Of a stretch of 64,000 nucleotides of DNA, positions 40,821-51,979 are shown in pieces. The stretch comes from Schizochytrium sp. TIO01 (lineage: Eukaryota; Sar; Bigyra; Thraustochytrida; Thraustochytriidae): assembly GCA_004764695.1 (NCBI GenBank), contig SMSO01000007.1, positions 699,501-763,500 on the forward strand, written 5' to 3'. Position 1 is the stretch's first letter. Each line of letters starts with the position of its first letter. The notes below the pieces were generated by a model. That model searched no databases. It saw only the letters and a list, made by a program, of their open reading frames with translations, and had not been told where the DNA came from. A program made the translations under genes and the position numbers.

Positions 40821-42163
40821 CTACACAGCCGTGAGATCCTCTTGACTGTCAATCTCCTGGAAAGCACCAGATGGATACTCAGAGGTGAGCCCCTCCTCAC
40901 GGCCATCATCGCCAAGAAGCTGATCCTTCGCCTTGACCAAAAGTGCACCAAAAGCACCATAGAGAAGAAATAGCGCAATGGCGAAGAGCAAAGCAAAAAC
41001 ATTACCAGTGACACCAAAATCTTTTCCACATGCAGCGTTCATAGCCTTCTTTTTATGAATCTGGCCGCCCAAGAGCACAGCAGTGCACAAAGTCCAGTTT
41101 GCAAGCATAAAAATGGCACCAATGAAAAGACCAACACCGATCGCCGTGCGGTGCTTCTTCATAATGAGAGTTCCTGCAACGGAAACGAAAATTGCACAGA
41201 ACGAGAACCACACAAGCATGAAAGCCTCATGATGGTCGGTAATCCCATCCGCACTTGCATCGGAGCACGATGGGCCTTTAAAGTTGCCAACCGAGCCGAA
41301 CCAACTAAAAAGCACAAACATGCACAGAAAAACCTAAACATCTCACGCAAATGTAGATTTTAACAAACCAACTAAGTCAGTAATTGTTCATCATGCATTG
41401 ATACAAACACCTTAAAGTATCGATTTCTCGCTTGCATGCCAATTATTCACTATTCCTGCCTTCCTAAACCCGCAAGACTCTCAAGCTTTCACTGCATAAA
41501 AACGACACAAGCATCAGCAATATGCGAAAGGGGTTGCCTGTCGGGTAGATTTGATCAACAATATTTCTGCTCAAGATCCTGATATTGTACGCCTCCTTCT
41601 TTGCAGAACGATGTAAATCTATGCTCTGCATGTGGAACCACCGCCTAGCGTTACCGAAACCAACCCTCAAGAAAGCAACAGCAATGAATCATGGGTAGGT
41701 CTTCAATAACTGCATCGACTATGGTTTCCTGATTGTAGCACAGTCAGATTGTAGGATTGACAAACAACATCAGAAGAAATTTATGTCGTAATATGCCAAA
41801 GATTTTCGTGTCTGTACTGTCTACGTAAGCAACAGAAAGACGAAAGTAAGATTGGATTCAAGGCTGTTCAGTTCCTCCAACATTCGCGCTCACACTGGAA
41901 AGTCATCTAACGCCTTCAAAAATAGAAAGCGAGTTTGGGGAATGGGCAAGCAACACAGGTCGTGGATCATCGTACAGAATGAATCCTTTCTGTACGAAGG
42001 GGAAGCAGCTTTCTAGTGGTTGTTTGTTTGTACGTTGTCTTGGTTTGGCTACTTTTGCAGACGTGCCACCTGGTCATCAGGAGAAGCGAAAAAAAAAAAT
42101 CAACTGCTGTTAACGTACCTGGATGAAGCTCCATAGGAGCGTGAGCAAGTCGAAGTCGTCCAT
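40821..42163 (-). CDS. four-transmembrane protein, two exons, family unknown
   Basis: Exon 1 is 42119-42163 (MDDFDLLTLLWSFIQ), then GTACGT. Exon 2 is 40821-41333 after GATGTTTAG, resuming VFLCMFVLFSW. The intron is 785 bp and phase 0. The joined protein is 185 residues. There are four hydrophobic segments: FLCMFVLFSWFGSVG, AFMLVWFSFCAIFVSVAG, AIGVGLFIGAIFMLANW and NVFALLFAIALFLLYGAFG. Between the first two is a short loop with a Cys (GPSCSDASADG), and before the fourth another Cys (NAACGKDFG). These could form a lumenal disulphide, as in MARVEL-like tetraspans. The C-terminal 35 residues are acidic and cytosolic-looking. I do not recognise the family. The recovered first exon makes the first membrane segment complete, which supports the model. 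Confidence 0.75.
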
Positions 42164-43414
42164 CTAGGCTATGAAGCGTGTATGAATCTCGCGCAGATTA
42201 TAATCGATGCACGAAGGATTGAGGTCTGATTGATTGATCGTTTGTTTGATTCACCTACTTGTACGCATATTTAATCTTTTTCTTCTTCTTCTTCTTTTTT
42301 CTAGGAATTCCTACTTGTTACGTAGTAGTAGAAAGATCTTTCACCTCAACATTGTTTTCATAGGTACTATAAGATAGATAACTAATGCAATCTTACAATC
42401 ATTAGGGAAAACGAGCACTGGGTATTTGCATCTCGTTACTTTGCACATGACACCAGTGCGGGAAGGCAATGTTTTCAGCTAAGCCGATAGACATTTTGAT
42501 TATGATACTAGCTTGGTTTTTAAACTCAAAAGTTTTACTAGAACTTGCAATTGGATTGGGTGTTTCAAGGCAATTTTACAATTACTAAGTTTTCGAAAGG
42601 ATTTGCAACAATGGGAGATGAAAACTACAACCGCTTCCTTTATTCCTCATATAGATGGCGGAGGTTACGTTGATACCCCATTCCTTCAAGGTGCAAAAAG
42701 TTTTCTCACCATACTCATTGCTGTTTAAACTGCTCTATGTTGGAGCCTGGAACAACTCCTAGCTTGAGGACAGGCCAAGATATGTAGAGCAAAAATAAAG
42801 AGAGCAAATTGAAGCAAAACATTCTCTTGCTGACAAATGTACATTGGTTAGTACAAATCAAAGTCTTATAATTTTGAGCCTTTTTAATGTGCAAAATTAA
42901 ATGCAAGGTCAGGAACCCATATCTACTTTATTAAAATGTTATGAAATGAAAATTACCGGGCAATGAAAGAGAATAACGAGTCTTGCATTTGTGTGTGTAT
43001 GCAAGCGTGGAAGTGGTAGGGATGTTATGAGTAAAGCACGTAGGTAGTTGATCAATCAAAAAGTCAATAGTCAGACGAATGTGCCCAATTGCTCATTACG
43101 AGCTACCGCCTTCTTCTTCTTGATCACCGAAAGAAAAACAAGGTGTTGCCTTTCCCCTCAGTTATGAGCACATTGGGCGCACAGAGTTAATTTTGGATCA
43201 GAGCTTGAGTGGTACATTTTTAGATTTGGCAAGTGCTGATATCCAATTCAGTAAAAGAGAGACAGGATACGAAGTTAGAAACTGAGTTAGGCGTCGAGGC
43301 GGGATATTGTTTTGGTCCGTGTCTATATCGCAATACTCTCCTTCTTCCTCTTCCTTAGGATAGACGTGCAAAGGGGGGAGGTCGTTGTCCAAAAGAAGAG
43401 GAAGAGGCTGATTG
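42164..43414. other. intergenic
   Basis: Upstream of the four-TM gene and downstream of the Zn2Cys6 gene. A CTT run (cttcttcttcttctt) lies near 42280-42295. No gene seen. Confidence 0.45.
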
Positions 43415-45052
43415 TCAATGGATCCAGTCTCCTCCCTCGATGGCGTCACGACCGCCTACACTATCAATGACGAGATCGAGGGCCTCAAGCAATTCTTTTG
43501 AGTCCATGCGAGGCAAAACGTCATCCCAGGACTTCTTGCCGGTTTTGTCGATCTCACTACCATCGCTGCTGGGCGCCGGAGCCACCTCTGCATCCATCGC
43601 AGGTGGTAACATTTCAGAGAAAAGAGAGTCGAAGCGCTGCATCTTTGGCGGAGGGCCGGGAGTGGCCGCGGAGCGGTTGATTCCCGCTGCCCTCAACTGG
43701 TCAAAACGACGACGCGCGCCTTCATCCACAGGAGTAATCTGCTGGAAACCAAAAACTAAAAAGTCAAAGAAACCACTTCCAGACATGGAGCCGTACTCAA
43801 AGAGAACTCCGGTGTACGAGTTGCCTTCCTTATCTTTGAGACGGGTAGGCTTATCGTCTTGTACAGTCCAATTGATCTGAGGTGGGCTGCCGACGGGCTC
43901 ACCAGCCACGAGGAAACTCTTAACAATCTCTGCAGTGAAGTTATCGCATACCGACTGATCTTCGACAAAATCTCTCCACAAGCGAAAGTGGGGGCTACGC
44001 GAGAGACGTCCAACCATATCCCCGGCTGATTCGAAATAGAATTCATATGTCTCATTAGCAACAATGCCTCGATCACCTGCATCTAGACGGATAATAAAAT
44101 AGGCTTGTGACGGGTCGTCTACCAAGAAAGTTGAGTGCACATAATCCTCCACAAGCTTCTTCTGTTTTGGCGAGAGTGGTGTGCGTTTATGGTTAAGCTG
44201 TTCCACATCAATCTCTATACCAGTAGCTACAGCGAGTGTCGCCGATGTGTGCAGCAAGCCCATGGACTTTTCAGTAATGGCAAGTAGATACAAAAGGTTG
44301 ACGATCCAGCGGATTGACGTGGGAGGCTTGTTGAGGCCAAGTTTACGATAAGCCCGGACAATGCTCGCCGTGGCCGCATAATGTTGGCCAAGGTGTGGAA
44401 GGTCATCAAAGATGGACACTGAACGGTACGCATCGAGGTCCAGCCCCGACATATAATCTGGCGAGGCTGGCGTCGATCCACCTCCTTGATTAGTAGTATC
44501 ATTTCCATTAAGCGTAGCTCCCGCTGCTCCAGACATGCCATATGGCTGCAGCTGTTGAGGTTGCGACTGATCGTGGTACATTTGGGGGAGAATCTGTTGC
44601 TGTAATTGAGGTTGCGACTGATTCTGCTGTTGTTGATTTTGCTGCTGCTGCTGCAGATTAATTTGCTGAGGTTGTTGTTGCTGGTGTTGTTGTGAAATCT
44701 GAGGCTGAGGCTGCATAGGTTGTGGCCGAGGCTGCATGGGTTGCGGCTGCGGGTAATGTGAAGGAGCCTGTTGGGGCATAGGCTGAGGCCGTGCAGAGGC
44801 ATCCTGGCCATTGTTGCTGTGATTCTGGTTGATGGGGTGGAAGTGGCTGCTGCCGGGCAAGAAAGTGCCCTTGGGCTTGGCTACCTTGGCCGCCTTGCCT
44901 CTGACGACAACGCGCGGGATGCACTCACGCTTCTGCCTCGCGCATCTTATACACGTGTCGCTATCGGGGCGTGGGTACTCGCATTTGACGCGCGACACGT
45001 AGCACCCCTGGCAGGCATTCCGCTTCACCTTGGTCGAAGGGCGTTCACTCAT
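43415..45052 (-). CDS. Zn2Cys6 (Gal4-type) binuclear-cluster transcription factor
   Basis: 545 residues from ATG 45052 (MSERPSTKVKRN); the frame is open upstream, but that part is low-complexity Lys/Arg and probably UTR. Cysteines 14, 17, 24, 34, 37 and 44 follow the spacing C-x2-C-x6-C-x9-C-x2-C-x6-C, the Zn2Cys6 pattern that binds two zincs and CGG-type DNA sites. Basic residues between them (RVKCEY, CARQKREC) fit DNA contact. Residues 65-195 are a Gln/Pro-rich tract (many QPQ and QQQ runs), likely an activation region. Residues 225-475 look folded (HLGQHYAATASIVRAYRKLG, FDFLVFGFQQITPVDEGARR); I cannot assign a domain. There is no recognisable fungal middle-homology region. Such factors are abundant in fungi and rare elsewhere, which makes this one notable. 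Confidence 0.85.
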   Translation of the reverse strand: MSERPSTKVKRNACQGCYVSRVKCEYPRPDSDTCIRCARQKRECIPRVVVRGKAAKVAKPKGTFLPGSSHFHPINQNHSNNGQDASARPQPMPQQAPSHYPQPQPMQPRPQPMQPQPQISQQHQQQQPQQINLQQQQQNQQQQNQSQPQLQQQILPQMYHDQSQPQQLQPYGMSGAAGATLNGNDTTNQGGGSTPASPDYMSGLDLDAYRSVSIFDDLPHLGQHYAATASIVRAYRKLGLNKPPTSIRWIVNLLYLLAITEKSMGLLHTSATLAVATGIEIDVEQLNHKRTPLSPKQKKLVEDYVHSTFLVDDPSQAYFIIRLDAGDRGIVANETYEFYFESAGDMVGRLSRSPHFRLWRDFVEDQSVCDNFTAEIVKSFLVAGEPVGSPPQINWTVQDDKPTRLKDKEGNSYTGVLFEYGSMSGSGFFDFLVFGFQQITPVDEGARRRFDQLRAAGINRSAATPGPPPKMQRFDSLFSEMLPPAMDAEVAPAPSSDGSEIDKTGKKSWDDVLPRMDSKELLEALDLVIDSVGGRDAIEGGDWIH

Positions 45053-45160
45053 GCTGCTTGCGCGCTTCCTCTTGTCGTATTTGGTTTCTGCCGTAAAAAG
45101 AAAGGTATTACTCCTCTTTCCGCTTCTTTCTTCTTTCTCTTTCTTCCCCTTTTGACTGAG

Positions 45161-45200
45161 TTTTTCTTTGTTTTTCTTTGTTTTTCTTTGTTTTTGTTTT
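45161..45200. repeat. TTTTTCTTTG decamer x4
   Basis: Four exact 10-bp units just upstream of the Zn2Cys6 start, in its 5' UTR or promoter (purine-rich on the coding strand). Confidence 0.9.
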
Positions 45201-46540
45201 TGTTTTTTCAGCAAAAGATAATAAAACTTCGCTCACTCTTTCGCTCAGCAAGTCAATCGCTACTTTCACTCGGATGCTCTGGTTGAGTCAATGACTCAAT
45301 GAAGAGGTAAGCAGGAACTTTGAAGGCGACCTAGCTCGAGTCTCGTTACTGATGAGTGACTAACTATTCAGAATGAATAGACTTATCTGTCAAGGAACGA
45401 ACAAAAAGCCAACCAGCCTCACCTGGGCGCTGAGCAAATGAACTGGAAGAGCAGACAGGTATATCCTGATTTTCGCCAAATGCTATCTTCTGCAGCTGCT
45501 GCTGCTGCTAGAACCTCTGCTAGTTTCCAAGAACTTCGGTAGGTATAGTTAAACTAGCTATCTGCAGCACTTACACAGAGTATCTCTCGCTCACGAAATG
45601 TTGTCGCAGGCAGCGTCGAGGTTAATTTGGGAGGCTGCTCGTCAACTAGGAGCCCCGTGGCAAAACTGCTTCTGCTGTTTTAGGTACCCTTTTCGAGACG
45701 AGCGTCGACGCCAACGCAAAGATGGAAATGGGAATCCCGGTGGAAATAAAATTGCTTGAACCCGCGCAAACCCGCGCACGAATGAGAACAAAAGGTCAAT
45801 CGAATCGCGTGTCCTGCGCTTGTCCTCTTTCCACTTCCGCTTTAGGTGGTTGTTTGATTGCTTGTTTCTTTGTTTCTTTGTTACTTGGAAACTGCTTGCT
45901 TGCTGCTTGCTTGCTGCTTTGCTTTCGTTACCAAGCAAACTATTCTCGTTCCCCTCGCACTCACGACCTCAACAATCCTTCGCTCAAAATCTCAGTAGCT
46001 CAACCAGCCTGTAAGCAAATGGATCCTCTAGGTGCTCTTGCGCTCGCTCTCTAAGGTGGAGACGGTGCTTTCCTCAACTTATTGTCGATGACCGAGTAGT
46101 GCGTACCTACTGCTGTTCAAGAGTAAGATTAAAGTGAAGGCGACAGCGACGCCACACTCGCGTTGAGTCTCCTGCTGCTTTGCTGTTGTGTTCGTGAAGA
46201 GTAGCAACTCTTGCCACCACGCAAGAGCCCAAAAGCCAACGAGCACAAGCACAGAATGGCTCCAGACTTCTTCTCAAGTCCTACTTGTCCTAGGTAGAGA
46301 GAGAGTCTTTTGAATGTCCCGTGTCGATGCTGCTCTTGCCTGCTCTTGCCTGGCTGGACTTCCTCGCGCTGCTCTTCTAACCGGTTGCCTTGGTGCTGTG
46401 CCCCGTCCTTTGTGGCTTTGTGTCTCTGCCGATTGCCGTTGGTGTCTGCCGATGCTGTCTAGTGCCGCGTGCGCCTCAGGGAACGCGAGAATGATCGATT
46501 GATCCCTCTCGAGATAGATTGCTTTGTGGACGAACTTTGA

Positions 46541-46581
46541 CTTTTTACAATTTTTTACAATTTTTTACAATTTTTTACAAT
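46541..46581. repeat. TTTTTTACAA decamer x4
   Basis: Four 10-bp units, the first starting with C. Confidence 0.9.
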
Positions 46582-47645
46582 AGAGATCTGTTCAAGAGAG
46601 AGAGAGAGAGAAGAACGGGATACTTCAAGTTTCATTCAAGTTTCATTCAAGTTCTCTCTCACTCACTCTCATGAATCTGTCGCTCTTCATTTTATATTTT
46701 AGAACATGGGATAACAATATCACGATCATGAATTGAATAAACATCGAATTCTTTTTAACTCTTTTTAATTTTAAAAAGAAAATGTGATTCGAAGTGAAGA
46801 GTAACATTACTTTTGTAGACCAAATGTCAGATTGAAGCGTCGTGGTCGTTAATAGTTTGCTTTCTCCCCCAACGTGAAAACATGTGAGTTCTCTCTTTGG
46901 AGATCTGATGTCTTTCCATCTCGTTGCATGTGCAGCAGCTTATCATACAGGCTGATAGGCAAATCTAGGTTGCTGCCAGTTCGACTCATCTTCATTCGAA
47001 GCCTGCATTCATGATCAGCGGTTCTTCCTCTGTTTCTTTGTTTCTCTGGAAGCAGAGAAGAAGCGGTAGCACCGGGTCCGCAAAGAGAAGCACCGCGCGA
47101 GAATGCTAAGCGAAAGCAGAGGCTCTGGTAAAGAAGCCGGTAACAGAAGCACCGCTTGCTCTAAAGAAAGTAAGTGAGGGAACTGCGCTCTTTTCTCTTT
47201 CTTGCATTTTTTAAAATAAGAATTTAAAAAAATTAAAATTAAAATTAATATACTTGAAGTTGAAGTAAACTTGAACCCTCTTTTGTATTTCACAGTGTTA
47301 GTACATAAATAAATATACCCGAGTGTGGGTAGTTTGATTGATACCATTGTATCATCATACTACAGTGAACACTTCGAGAATGAAATGAAAATAATAATCC
47401 ATAGCTGATGAAGCAAAGACGGTACCTACGTTCGTAGAAGTTGACGTTCGAAAGAACTTGACGCGCCATACTGACAGGGGAAAAGCGATCTCGTTCCCTG
47501 TATCTATCTTCACTTCACTTCGCTTTGATTCTGGCTGCAACTCTGGAAACCAAAGCGAAAACATTTCTTTCTTTGCATTTTTCTCCTATGATAATTCTAA
47601 GATATATCAGATAACATTAATTAAACAATTTAGAACTATGCGAAT

Positions 47646-47705
47646 GATTCATTCATTCATTCATTCGTTCGTTTATTCATTCATTCATTCATTCATTCAT
47701 TCATT
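47646..47705. repeat. (ATTC)n microsatellite
   Basis: About 15 units with a short interruption (gttcgttt) near 47666. Confidence 0.95.
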
Positions 47706-48855
47706 TACTTGTTACACATATTTACCATCGCAGATCATTACGAACTAGAAATACAAATGCAGGAATAGTCGAATTGTTCTCAAACAGCTCCATCGACAAT
47801 CGGCACGAGTGAAAGATAGCGACCGCCTCTCCCGAAGGAGAGCCGTCGCTCGAAGATGAACTCCCAACGAAGGCTCGAGAAGACCTCTGACCCGACTCGA
47901 GCATCACTCAGTAACCCGCTCAGTCATGCGAAGGGAAGGGACCGCAACACTCCTCGCGTGCATTGCATTGCATGCTGTCTGCCTGTCTTAGATGATCTTG
48001 ACAGTCGCTGGCGAGGCTGCCACGGCGCAAGCCAATCGGCAAAAGGGCAAGCGCGTGCGTGCCTGTGGCGAGGCGCTTGATTCCTTGCTCTCTTTGGGTG
48101 TCCGTGCCGAGCGAAGCAGCGGGCAGAAGCAGAACCGGAGCGCGAGGAACTCAGACTCTGCTGCGGTTTCCGTCATTCGTTCTTATTGATTAACTTACAT
48201 TTTTCAAGCTTGAGCTGTTAAAAGCATTTGGTTTACTTTAATTGTTTTATTTTACTTCGTTTCATTTCGTAAAAACAATAAAAATAATGATTACTACTGT
48301 GTAAAAATTTCCAAGAACTATGATTGTTTGGAAATAAGTATACGACAGTGCTACGGCGCCGTATACCACTGCACTAGAGCTAGCTGGCTGCCTATGCCAG
48401 AAGGGAAAAAGCAAAGTGAAAAACAGGTAGTTAGGGAAGCTAAAGTTCGCTCTCCCTCTCATTCGTAGTTGGCAATGCTCAGTTTTTTTGGTTTTTTATT
48501 TGTTCTTCAGAATGCTCCTTTTTAAAAGGAGTTTTAAACTTGAAAGAACTTGAAACACGGGAATGGAGAATGTAGCCACAGATCGATCAACCCTCGTCAC
48601 TCGACTGCTGACCAGGTCGGCCTTAGATAGCACCCAGGCAGACATCTAATATCCTAACCACCACATCTAACCGGGAAGGCTTTGAGAACCGTCATCCAAG
48701 TTCTCAAGTTTGAAGGAGCTCTGCGGAACTTGAGTTTCTGGCATATGAAATGCGTTTCCTTATTCCTGCCTGGCGTCTCTCTAGAGAGGCGCTCTCTCCT
48801 TCATGAAATTTGGCCTTCGTTTTACACACGCATTCAATCTCCCGCACGAAGTTCC

Positions 48856-48904
<49 letters not shown>
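48856..48904. repeat. (ATC)n microsatellite, about 16 units
   Basis: Pure trinucleotide tract; it gives poly-Ser, poly-Ile/His, poly-Asp or poly-Met ORFs depending on the frame, none of them credible. Confidence 0.95.
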
Positions 48905-50311
48905 TCCGCTTCTAAGACCTTCGTCTTCAGCGCATTCGGTTGTTTCCACAACGACAGAATGCATAAAAGAGGGCACTCGGATAGCCAGCTATCTTCGAAG
49001 GCGAACTCGAACTCGTTGCAGGCAAGAGACGAGGTCCGTGGAAAGCGGTCCTCCATGTGAGCCTAAGCAGCCTCGGGATTACGAGTAAGGATGTATGTAT
49101 ACTTTGGGTCAACCAGCGCGAAGCAGATTTGGTTATCTCGATCGAATTCGGTTCTCTCGATCGGCCTCAATGGTCTCCGCTTCGAGGCTGACTTGTTGGA
49201 GGCTCTTTCTTCAAAGCAAGGCAGAGCAGAGCAGAGCAGACGCAGCCAGGACCACGCGATGCGAACATGTGGTTCTTGAAGTTCGTTCTCTGGAGTTGAA
49301 CTTGGGTGGGCACGTGCCACGCGCGATCTCGAAGTCGTAGCAATTGCTATATCGATCGCCTGTCAGCGCGTGTATGGGTGGAAGAAGGGCGCCATTCGCT
49401 GCACGACGACTTGGCTTGGATTGAGAAGGAGAAGGATATCTTGCCTCGGCTTCGATTGGGGCTGTGAAGATTGATTCCACAACGACAAGAAGAACTTGCG
49501 CGAGTTTCTTTGCTGCGATTTGTGGGCTAGCTGGTAGGTTTAGTCGAAAGCTGAAGACGCCTTGCTTGCAGCAAGTCACTCGCATGGGCTCCCATGCATT
49601 GTTCACCCAAATGTCGAGAAGTATCACTGTAGCACAAATAGAAAGAAAGGGAGAAAGCCAAAAAGCGAACTTTTTATGTCTATATTTTTAAATTATATAA
49701 ATATATAGTTTTTTAGAAAAACGCTTTCAAGTTATAAGAGGAAGTGAAGAGACGGTGACTGTGGACAGTGGAGTAGTGACGGGAAGCCAGAGCAAAATAG
49801 AAACTTTGTCAGAGACTACTAAGTCTCTCCACCAACCGTCACTGTCAGTAAAATGTCCAGTGTGGCTAGGAAAGAGCCAGACATGCTACGCAGCATTCTT
49901 AGTCACTTCCTCTCTGCCACTCATGGAAGCCCTGGGAAACAGTCTGGACCATCTGAAAGTTGTGTGTCCCAGCTGTCCCGGCCTCCCCACGACCACAACA
50001 ATCGAACAGTGGAGAGAAAGTCAAAGTCAAAGTCAAAGGGGCTGGAGGAAAGGAAAAGGAACACGCCAAGAACGTCGAAAACACAAGTTAGAGTTCTTTA
50101 CTTTCTTCAGCTTTCACCCTATGAGATGATGGGAGAGGAAGAGATCTCGCGAGCTCGAATGCTGTGTCGATGCGACGCACGGTCATTGTCGAAGTTGAAA
50201 CGCACTACCTACAAAGCAAACCTTGGGCAGCAAGGGACGTACTCACGACGTACTAGGATATCGATGGGCCTTCGAGCTTAAGGTGGAGTGCATGGAATAA
50301 GGAGCGGGAAT

Positions 50312-50347
50312 ATTGCATTGCATTGCATTGCATTGCATTGCATTGCA
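50312..50347. repeat. (GCATT)n pentamer repeat
   Basis: About seven units. Confidence 0.95.
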
Positions 50348-50462
50348 GTTGCTTGAATATTAGACGAGAAACGTGGGAGCTACTTGGTCAGTGTGGAAAG
50401 GAAGGTATCTATCTACCCTACCTATCTACCAGTGTGTAGAACCTAAGCATTGGGCTGAGATT

Positions 50463-50488
50463 GAGAGAGAGAGAGAGAGAGAGAGAGA
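50463..50488. repeat. (GA)n dinucleotide repeat
   Basis: 13 GA units. Confidence 0.95.
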
Positions 50489-50782
50489 TTCAACACTAAC
50501 ACCAACACCAACGCCGAAATGAGAAATGAACTCGTGGTTCGCTTTTTGTTAAAAAATCAAGACCAAACACTCTTGTTTTAACCCAGCTTACAGCAATTGT
50601 GTGATAAGCTTGAAGAACTGGCATTCAAGGCTGGGAAGAGACGCTTCCGAGTGTAACAGTCACACGCGCGGCCAATTCCACGAATTAGTGAGAAACGTGC
50701 TGCTCGCTGTCTTCAAGCAAGTGCAGCCTTGTTGCACTAGTATGCTACTAAAAAAGTAAAAGCAATTTTTAAAAACCATGCA

Positions 50783-51313
50783 ATGGTTTTGATTCTTGAT
50801 ACTTCCACTGTCTATCTAGTTCAGGTATCTACTACTCAGAACGATATGATAATTCAGAAAAACTCAGAAGATACAAATAAGATCTCATATAGATCGAATT
50901 ACTCTCGAGGGGCGGAGGCTGCTCCTAGTAATCTCTTTACGTGGGTGGTAAAGCCTCCTCAAGTCAAAATACATCACGAATACTGGAATCAAATAGAATA
51001 TAAGCGTTTGCTAGTCCCGACGCGTGTCATGCCTACTATAGCGACCCCTTTTCGATGGGATCATATTTGTCATCCCTTTGTGGAAAATAAAGGGCTCTGG
51101 CCAGTTTTCTTTCTCATAGCTACAATGCAGGACCTACTCGGCGCATACATAACACAGCAAGAGCATTACTTCCATGAAGGCAGACAGATAATGCAGTCTG
51201 CACGCCACATATTATTGATTAAATGCATACCACATGATATTGATAGGATAAATGATTTTCTTAGGGTTCAATACCCATTTGAGCTAGAGTATTTGCCTCG
51301 TTGGGACATCTAA
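50783..51313 (+). CDS. hypothetical protein, 176 residues
   Basis: An open frame from ATG 50783 with balanced amino-acid composition. Residues 50-176 look globular, with many aromatics: YWNQIEYKRLLVPTRVMP, TPFRWDHICHPFVENKG, LWPVFFLIATMQDLLGAY, then FLRVQYPFELEYLPRWDI at the C-terminus. I do not recognise the family. A single hydrophobic stretch (WPVFFLIATM) is too short to be sure of a membrane segment. Its length in an otherwise ORF-poor, AT-rich stretch, and the unbroken frame, favour a real or recently real gene. It could also be an exon of a larger gene or a transposon remnant. Confidence 0.4.
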   Translation: MVLILDTSTVYLVQVSTTQNDMIIQKNSEDTNKISYRSNYSRGAEAAPSNLFTWVVKPPQVKIHHEYWNQIEYKRLLVPTRVMPTIATPFRWDHICHPFVENKGLWPVFFLIATMQDLLGAYITQQEHYFHEGRQIMQSARHILLIKCIPHDIDRINDFLRVQYPFELEYLPRWDI

Positions 51314-51650
51314 AACATGTAATTTTCCATATCACCATGATAGGAAGTTGAACCAGTTCTTAAAATGGGATTTCAACATAGAAGTGCACAATCTATTGTA
51401 GAACAACAAAAGAAAAATGTACTCGTGCGGAGAAAAAAAGAAGCAGCAAACATCACCAAAATATTAATTTAAATAATAATAATTTACAATCAGTGACTCG
51501 CCTACAATTAAATGTGAAATAGATATCCGATTGATTGGATCATCAAGACATGTCCGAAACGGAAAGCAAAGCGACATAATAGAAATAATAATAAATAAAT
51601 AGACTCATAGAATTTAATTGCAACCATGTATTCACGTGATCGAAATTGCA
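51314..51650. other. AT-rich intergenic
   Basis: A/T-rich with ataataataa words around 51470-51600; no gene seen. Confidence 0.5.
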
Positions 51651-51851
51651 CTACAAAGTGCCACCACCATAGAGGCAATATAAATAAAAAGCAAAGATAG
51701 TGTGGCGACGTAAAGTTGTAAGGGCAACTTGACGGCCAATGTCGGATCCATTCGGAAAGGTAATAGCATTCCCAAGACTAACAAAAAGGGAACTAAACGC
51801 TGCAATTAATGCTGCGATTAGCAAGCCATGGTCTACAACTACTTCCATCAT
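51651..51851 (-). CDS. small membrane protein, 66 residues
   Basis: From ATG 51851 (MMEVVVDHGLL). There are two hydrophobic stretches: LLIAALIAAFSSLFVSLGNAI (about 10-30) and a weaker C-terminal one (TIFAFYLYCLYGGGTL), separated by a polar segment with basic residues (IGRQVALTTLRRH). This gives a hairpin or single-pass topology. The sequence ...CTAG just before the start could be an acceptor, so an upstream exon may exist. I do not recognise a family. The size and shape would fit a small respiratory-complex or ER subunit, but this is only a guess. It lies about 130 bases downstream of the signal-peptidase gene on the same strand. Confidence 0.45.
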   Translation of the reverse strand: MMEVVVDHGLLIAALIAAFSSLFVSLGNAITFPNGSDIGRQVALTTLRRHTIFAFYLYCLYGGGTL

Positions 51852-51979
51852 CCTAGTTTGGATTTGTTCATATGTACAATAAGTGGGGCTCACTGGTTTC
51901 CTTCAAGGAGAAGTGCACCCAAGTGCGCGAGTAAGTTGTTTCCTCGGTTCATATAGCAATAGCACCTGACGAGATTACA

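Larger units (their letters stand above)
45053..50782. other. long intergenic region rich in simple repeats
   Basis: About 5.7 kb. ORFs on both strands overlap heavily, lack family features and are often made by the repeats themselves. Tracts worth noting: TTTTTCTTTG x4 (45161-45200), TTTTTTACAA x4 (46541-46581), ATTC (47646-47705), ATC (48856-48904), GCATT (50312-50347) and GA (50463-50488). I see no gene. Confidence 0.5.

Noticed and set aside
40821-42163. Assignment of the four-TM gene to TMEM50/UPF0220
   Set aside because: Motifs and loop positions do not match TMEM50 when compared; left unassigned.
48704-49088. Long overlapping ORFs with poly-Asp, poly-Ser, poly-Ile or poly-Met
   Set aside because: All come from the (ATC)n microsatellite read in different frames and strands.
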